A stretch of DNA of 64,000 nucleotides from Patiria miniata (Eukaryota; Echinodermata; Asteroidea; Valvatida; Asterinidae), in contig NW_024037059.1 of assembly GCF_015706575.1 (NCBI RefSeq), positions 41,453,058-41,517,057 on the forward strand, written 5' to 3'. This document shows positions 58,664-64,000 of the stretch, in pieces; the first letter of the stretch is position 1, and each line of letters opens with the position of its first letter. A model generated the notes under the pieces. It saw nothing but the letters and a program-made list of their open reading frames with translations, did no database searches and was not told where the DNA came from. Both the position numbers and the translations under genes were made by a program.

Positions 58664-58710
58664 TAGAAAAAGGGCTAAGCGCACAACTTGTGCGCTTAGC
58701 CCTTTTTCTA
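58664..58710. repeat. Perfect inverted repeat, 23-base arms with a 1-base spacer
   Basis: TAGAAAAAGGGCTAAGCGCA (arm continuing to 58686) is mirrored exactly by 58688-58710. The GCTAAGC word also occurs in the nearby foldback-element fragments, so it may be the collapsed remnant of such an element. Confidence 0.85.
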
Positions 58711-59324
58711 TCCTTACTTTGCTTACAGAAATGAAAAAAAAAAAAAAAATCTGCATTAACTCTGTAAGCACAGAACCCTAAGTTACTGGATGAATGCATG
58801 CTATCCCGTGAAATGCGCTAACCATTAGCACAATATTTCTGCTATAGTAAGCAGCATTTGCTTTACAGTTAGCAGAAAATTGTGCTAACCTTAAGCACTA
58901 TTTTTATGGCTCGGATGTGCTATAACGGTTGTGTGCATAGAAATACCTTTCACCACTGATTTAAGCACATTTTTCCTTTAAGGTAAGCATGCCTTTTGCA
59001 GTACTAACTGCTTTTTTATACGGTCTCAATAAAATAGATGGAGGCCGAGTTAGCAGAAAGTCGTGTGCTAAGCAGCGCCATGAAATTGAGCCCGATTCCA
59101 TAAAATCCCATTTATATAGCAGAATAATTTGCTGAGAATTTTAATTGGCCAAGCGAAAATTAGGTAAGGACCAGTCATAAAGCTGTATGCATCTCATGGG
59201 AAAATGCAGTGTTTTGTTCAGATAACATTGTCCGCACTTAACATTACTGTATTTAGCAATAACATGAAATTGGGCCTAGGTCACAAATGGGCGATGCTTC
59301 GGGGAGAAATCCAAAGCAAGACGT

Positions 59325-59843
59325 TCATCTTAGCACAATGATATCGTAATACATCTTGCCAAGTGCCAAGGCCGAACCGAAGAATGTGCAGATGATCCCT
59401 GTGAAGAACAGCCCATAGGAGATGCCAGTCTTGACGCTGTTGGGCAAAAGGTAAGGATTTCCCCCAATCAGCGGCAGATCGAACCCCGCGGGGAACATCA
59501 TGATAGCCAAGCAGAAGAGGGTCCACGCTGTCAGCCCCATGTACTTGGGGTAGCGCCGGAGCCGGGGCCGCTTGTCCGAGAAGACGATCATGAGGGTTCC
59601 GACGGCCAGCGCAACGATGCCGAGGATGATCAAAATGGCGGCGAGGATCCATTCTAGGGGTCCGTCGGCGTAGCGACAATCCCAGTCACGGCCGTAGATC
59701 TGTTGGCAGTGTAGCAGCAGGCCGAGGCTAAGGTCTGAGCGTTGGACGTTGGAGACCACCCACAGGGGTAGGGCTAGGCTCATGCCACATAGGGCCATGG
59801 CTAAGAAGTAGAGAACCCCAGCAGCCAGCAAGAAGGAATCCAT
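59325..59843 (-). CDS. MOSMO: MOSMO-like four-span membrane protein (modulator of Smoothened family)
   Basis: A single coding exon of 172 residues. The ATG at 59843 has a good context (A at -3, G at +4). Upstream in-frame codons lack an ATG, and a strong minus-strand acceptor (TTTTTTCTTACAG) ends at 59996, so the 5' UTR is split. Four hydrophobic spans lie at about 3-27, 65-88, 101-121 and 140-163. The first loop holds LGLLLHC-x9-C (C46, C56). Later blocks LFCLAIMMFPAGF and IGGNPYLLPNS, with a glycine-rich last span, match the vertebrate MOSMO (C16orf52) protein in order and length (about 167 residues). Vertebrate MOSMO works with MEGF8 and MGRN1 to lower surface Smoothened and dampen Hedgehog signalling. 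It belongs to the claudin-like fold group. A lineage-specific paralogue is possible. Confidence 0.78.
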   Translation of the reverse strand: MDSFLLAAGVLYFLAMALCGMSLALPLWVVSNVQRSDLSLGLLLHCQQIYGRDWDCRYADGPLEWILAAILIILGIVALAVGTLMIVFSDKRPRLRRYPKYMGLTAWTLFCLAIMMFPAGFDLPLIGGNPYLLPNSVKTGISYGLFFTGIICTFFGSALALGKMYYDIIVLR

Positions 59844-61361
59844 GATTTCTTGTGAGTCCTGCTGTCGCACTCCAAGTGATTATGTGCCTTCAAAGATGTT
59901 TGTATAAACTGACAGTCACAGATGAAGCTTTCTGTTGATGATAATGAAACCAAAAATATTGTGTAAGCAGTTCATGTAGCCTGGTCTAGCTGTTTCTGTA
60001 AGAAAAAAAGGGCATTGTTTAAAAAAAAACCAGTTGATCATAATATTATATTAAACAAGACAATATTTCCTTCACGGAAAGAATTTTGCATCTTAACTCC
60101 TTTTTTCATAAAATATTATCTCAATGAAGGTCAGTCATTGCAAAAATGTTGAAAAAACAATGAATCTGGGACTGAGAATTTCTAAATCGAATGAGTTTAG
60201 AAATAATTTGAAAATGGACTCAACTCTCCATAGACTTTGTACACAACCAAAGAAGTGGCGTCAGGATACTACATTCTTCACTTTCTTATTTGATGAAGTT
60301 TATTCTTAAAAATAAGAATATTCAGAGTTTTCTATGAGCTTTTCATTTTTGGCCTGCGGACGACACAATCATTGCATACATCATGTGCAGTAAAGTGTTG
60401 AGTTAGTTACGTATGCATGATGATGTATGCCGTACGTGGGAAATTAAAGGAACAGCACAATTTAATAGTGGAATTAAGTGATATAACGCTCAACATACGT
60501 CATCATAAATAAAACTATTGTGGAAAATGATATCTTAAAATGCATTAAATGAAGTATTTTTCTGTTAATTTAAGGCAATAAGTAGCGAAATTCCTCTAAT
60601 TTACCAGCAAAGTGTTATGACTCCGCCATCTCTCCACAGTCTCGAAGTGTGCCAAAATCTGCCAATTGAGGGCGCTATTTAAAAATAACACATTTCACAC
60701 ATGTTTAGTTTTGGTCTTTTTGCGCCCCTTCAGCGGTTTGCGAAAAGGACAGAAATTATTTGCTCCTATTCGTAATAAGTGAGTTTTGATTTATTCATCT
60801 GATTTATTCATCGGTTGTGATAACGCTAATCTATCGTTGTTTCTGTAATTTATTGAAATCGCTGATAACTGATCTAGATGGATCTGTCATGTCTGTAGAA
60901 AACAAAATTAATCCTCAAGGCTCAAGCGCTCAGTCGCTGCCATGGCTGGGGCAATGGCTACCTTGGTTTGCAGTGATCTTTGTTGAGTGATTGTTGACAA
61001 CTTAGGTTTCTGTTTTCCTTGCCATGCCCCATAGTTAAACCAAACTTATCAACCAACCAACGTTTGGGACATCTTATTTCACATTAATCCATGAACATGA
61101 CGAAAAAATATTGTACGAAAAACATTCATTCATTTTATTTATTTCCACTTAATTCACAGGCAAAATATACAGCATCATTCATAACCTTCGAAACAATTTA
61201 GCACCAATGCAGTACCCATGTCATATATCATGTATCTATAAAACTAAACCTAATTTCTATTTACTTTTTCACTATGCCAGCTGAATTTGGTGCTGGGTTG
61301 ACACTAATTTTGTTATGAACTCTAATCAAAATTTGTTGTCACCAGGCTGACACTTGATCCA
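59844..61361. other. 5' UTR and shared upstream region of two divergent genes
   Basis: 59844-59995 is the coding-exon part of the MOSMO-like 5' UTR. From 59996 to 61361 lie its upstream intron, exon and promoter, and the DHX36 promoter, with no protein-coding sequence recognised. CTCCGCCATCTCT near 60631-60643 is a YY1-like candidate. The acceptor-like TTGTTGTCACCAG at 61332-61344 suggests that DHX36 also has an upstream non-coding exon. Confidence 0.4.
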
Positions 61362-64000
61362 ATGAGCAGGTCCAAGGGCCGCTACTTCAACAACCACCGA
61401 GGCCGAGCCCACGGTGCCAGATGGAATGCAGGAGAAGAAAGCGAGGAAGCCGGGCCAAGTAGAACCTATGGAGAACAAGGAGGGAGAGGGCGGGGACATG
61501 GCAGAGGAGGCCGGAGGGGAGGGCCCCCAGAGGGGCTGAGGGGACGTGATATCGGGATGTGGTACGCGGCGCGTGGGAGGGCGAAGAAAGCTGCTGCAGA
61601 AATCAGAAATGTAAGGAATATTATAATGGCGATGTTATACCAAAACTATAGCACCGACCCAATTGTAGTTGGTACTGCCCCAACTATACATGAGTAGTTA
61701 GGGGTGTCTCAACTATACATGTAGTTGGAGCCATTGCTATATTTATTTATTTTTTGTCAGCAGATGTTTGCACTTGTGACATTATGTCCTCCAAAATCTC
61801 ACAAGTCCCCAAGTCTCAACTTGTATCACAAGCTATTCAAAACGACATTTGATAAAGACGTCCTTTATCAGTGTCGACCCCATGCCACTTATGACCTTAC
61901 TTATGATTGACTTGTGATTTGCTCTGCGATTGACTTGTGTTTTGAAGTTTAACAAGAGTCTTAACTATAACTCTGTTTTTTTATGACATCGCGTTGTTCT
62001 ACATAGTCACTGAACACAATCCGACTTCCACCTGTTACACCTTAATTTAAGTGGTTTTTGCTTCCCATTTCATAGAGACCTGTTGTTGGCATGGAACCAG
62101 AGCATGAGAAGCACATCCGCACGTTGCTGGATGACGTGCAGAAACAGAGATCCGAGGAAGAACAACAAGAAAGCAATGAAGTCAAGCCAAGTATGTGTTT
62201 GCAAGAATGTTGGGGCTCAATTGCTGTTTAAGATGCTTTGGTATGGTATTGCTTAATGTGATGAATTGGATGCAATGAATGTGTGCCCCACAACACAGTT
62301 ATGCTTCAACTAATACATTGTCCCAGCTACAGTTGGGACTTCCCCAAATGTAATCGGGATTGTCCGAACTGCAGTTGGGGCATAACATCACTACATGGAT
62401 TTATGCAAACCTCACCATAGGATGTGGAACCCACCCATTGTGTTAACCAGATGCATGAAAAGACTTTCCGCAAATAGCCATTCTGAATCAATTGAACAGA
62501 ATTGTGTGCATTCTGTGACCAGCTTTACTAGTCTTGCATCATATCTTCCTCAGGGAGAAATCCGCGAGACGAGCAGTACCATTCCTTCTATCAGCACCCG
62601 CTGACACAAGACCCAGAGCTGGACAAGAGATTACGGCTTGAGCTGGAGGCTAAGCAGGCTGACAACCGCCAATACAAAGACATGCAGGAATTCCGCAAGA
62701 AGCTACCATCCTACAACATGAGACACGTAAGTCATCATGTGCAATAGTTACGACCCAAATATAGCTGTGTCCCAACTATAGGTCTTGGTCTCTTCTGCTT
62801 CTGTTTCTACTCATATAGTCTACACAACGCCCTGTTGGACTATCTCGGTACAGTGGTCAATTGTGGCCTGCGAGCTTAGATTCTGAAGTGGGCGCGGCGT
62901 TCAGTCTCAACTATAGCTGAGACCAAGGGTGGATCCAGAGAGGTTACTCCTTTGGGGGGGGGGGGGGAGGGTAGGGGGCGAAGGGTGTTCGGGGGGGGGG
63001 GGGGGAAGGCTCTCTCAATTGAAATATGGCCTTAGTTGAGAACATTTCAGTCGACCCCCCTCTGCACCTCCCTGGATCCGCCACTGCAGGCAATCCTGAC
63101 GTATTATGTGGATCGTCACAACTATGCCTGCCCAGTGTAACAAATTCCAACAGGTCAAAAATGCCAAGGTCATACTGGCTTGGAGTCTGTGGTTGCCAAC
63201 TGCAACAGGATTCAACAGACGCATCGTTCATTGGTGCCACGTGGGGAGAAGCAATTAGTGACAAAGTGCCTTGCCCAAGGGCACACACGGCAACCTCTTA
63301 GGCTGGACTTGAACCCACAACCTGCAGAGCTACCCCACATATTTTGAATTCAATGCTCAAATCACGAGGCCACAGCACTCCACATAGGGTTAGTGTTTAA
63401 TCTGACTGTGCTATTGTTTCTTTGACAGGAGCTTCTGCGTTTGATCAACGAGAACCAAGTCGTGGTCATCAGCGGGGAGACGGGGTGCGGTAAGACCACC
63501 CAGGTCCCCCAGTTCATCCTGGATCATCACGTGGAGCGAGGTCAGGGGTCCACATGCAGGGTTGTCTGTACTCAGCCCCGGAGAATCTCTGCAATATCTG
63601 TGAGTCTATCAAGTCATAAAACAACACCATTTTAAGAAGATTTGCTAACCTGGGCCATTTTCCAATTGTGACATTTGAAATGATCGTGCCTTATTTTTGG
63701 TTGTAAGGTGGCCGAGCGAGTAGCGTGTGAGAGAGCAGAGCCGTGCGGTAACGGCAACAGCACAGGGTACCAGATTAGACTGGAGGCCAGGCTACCACGG
63801 CAACAGGGTTGCATCATGTACTGCACCAACGGCATCTTGCTGAAGTGGCTGGAAACAGACCAGTGAGTTTACCTAGGTCAAAGGTCATTAAAGTCTGGTA
63901 CCTGGCTTCATTTAGTCACAATGAAAATTTCATCTCTAGTCTTTTTTAGCTTACAAAACTATAATTGTAAAAATTGTATTATTTTGACAGGCTTCTGCAA
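61362..64000 (+). CDS. DHX36: ATP-dependent DEAH-box G-quadruplex helicase DHX36, N-terminal part
   Basis: Exons 61362-61610, 62076-62190, 62554-62726, 63429-63599, 63708-63862 and from 63991 (off the right edge) join in frame. DHX36 unwinds G-quadruplexes in DNA and RNA. The Gly/Arg-rich N-terminus (about 37-54) is followed by the DHX36-specific motif [20 protein letters not shown] (55-74), the helix that binds the top of a parallel G-quadruplex. The DEAH helicase core begins with motif [11 protein letters not shown] (195-204), then motif Ia TQPRRISA and the block [11 protein letters not shown]...[11 protein letters not shown] (motif Ib region, with Asn replacing Thr of the usual YCTTG). The DEAH box itself lies beyond the window. 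The gene is divergent from the MOSMO-like gene. Confidence 0.96.
61645..62930. repeat. Scattered CCCAACTATAG / CTACAGTTGGG words in DHX36 introns 1-3
   Basis: Copies occur at about 61658-61735 (CAATTGTAGTTGG, CCCCAACTATACATG, CTCAACTATACATGTAG), 62326-62385 (AGCTACAGTTGGG, CTGCAGTTGGGGC) and 62755-62925 (GTCCCAACTATAGGTCTTGG, GTCTCAACTATAGCTGAGAC). They are intronic, on both strands, and absent from the intervening exons. Confidence 0.6.
61795..61950. repeat. ACAAGTC/GACTTGT cluster in DHX36 intron 1
   Basis: CTCACAAGTCCCCAAGTC at the left and GATTGACTTGTGATTTGC and GATTGACTTGTG at the right bracket a roughly 100-base core. This is the same inverted arrangement as at 20995-21190. Confidence 0.55.
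62954..63009 (+). other. Very G-rich tract with G-quadruplex potential in DHX36 intron 3
   Basis: On the transcribed-sense strand a 14-base G-run, then GGG, GGGGG, GGG and a 15-base G-run lie within 52 bases. This easily meets the four-run quadruplex pattern. It appears to be part of a repeat whose ends carry GTGGATCCAGAG (62931-62942) and CTCCCTGGATCCGCCACTG (63068-63086). Confidence 0.75.
63245..63390 (-). mobile_element. tRNA-derived SINE head, minus strand
   Basis: On the minus strand GGGTTCAAGTCC (63305-63316) is a B-box, followed by GCCCTTGGGCAAGGCACTTT, the body word of tRNA-derived SINEs. An A-box-like GTGCTGTGGCCTCGTGATTTG lies upstream. It belongs to a different subfamily from the copies at 40386 and 41959, though both share a GCAAGGCACTT word. 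Confidence 0.65.

Larger units (their letters stand above)
57368..59324. other. 3' UTRs and spacer between convergent POP1 and the MOSMO-like gene
   Basis: POP1 has a clear AATAAA at 57478-57483. The minus-strand gene has AATAAA candidates (TTTATT) near 57560 and 57591, which would make its 3' UTR about 1.75 kb. The stretch includes a 47-base inverted repeat at 58664-58710 and foldback-element fragments near 59065-59100 (GCTAAGCAGCGCCATGAAAT) and 59262-59280 (CATGAAATTGGGCC). Confidence 0.45.

Noticed and set aside
59844..59870. Upstream nine-codon extension of the MOSMO-like protein
   Set aside because: The codon at 59868-59870 is GTG, not ATG; the ATG at 59843 has a good context and matches the family N-terminus.

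Overview
The window is animal nuclear DNA. Coding exons are short and separated by introns with GT-AG borders. There is a tRNA-derived SINE family, many MITE-like repeats, and five recognisable metazoan genes. The protein set and the repeat-rich, A+T-rich non-coding DNA fit an invertebrate deuterostome, most likely an echinoderm or another ambulacrarian. The species cannot be fixed from the sequence alone, and all names rest on recognising protein families by eye.

Layout. (1) 935-5073 (+): the last four coding exons of a MYT1/ST18-type neural zinc-finger factor, whose 5' part lies off the left edge; a long 3' UTR follows. (2) 13066-17971 (-): a complete six-coding-exon PCMTD1/2-type methyltransferase-fold protein with SOCS-like BC-box and Cul5-box motifs, convergent with MYT1. 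(3) About 19.3-30.8 kb: a gene-poor stretch of dispersed repeats. (4) 35544-48135 (+): a complete 18-coding-exon L3MBTL (FCS finger, three MBT repeats, two CCHHC fingers, SAM), probably with a remote 5' UTR exon near 30.9 kb. (5) 51321-57367 (+): complete eight-exon POP1, a protein subunit of RNase P/MRP. (6) 59325-59843 (-): a single-coding-exon, four-membrane-span MOSMO-like protein. (7) 61362-64000 (+): the first five exons, and the start of a sixth, of the G-quadruplex helicase DHX36, head-to-head with the MOSMO-like gene and cut by the right edge.

The genes do not form one pathway. L3MBTL and MYT1 are chromatin/transcription proteins that share the rare CCHHC finger; PCMTD looks like a substrate receptor of a Cullin-5 ubiquitin ligase; POP1 and DHX36 act on RNA; the MOSMO-like protein belongs to a family that tunes Hedgehog signalling at the membrane. 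MYT1 next to PCMTD matches the human pairs MYT1-PCMTD2 and ST18-PCMTD1.

The non-coding DNA is rich in structure. It holds Harbinger-like MITE pairs with TWA duplications, piggyBac-like MITEs with TTAA duplications, pogo/Tc1-like MITEs with TA duplications, a long foldback MITE, paired SINEs, and several intronic clusters in which a 7-16 bp word is reiterated on one or both strands. The most widespread word, ACAAGTC/GACTTGT, recurs at seven separate loci.
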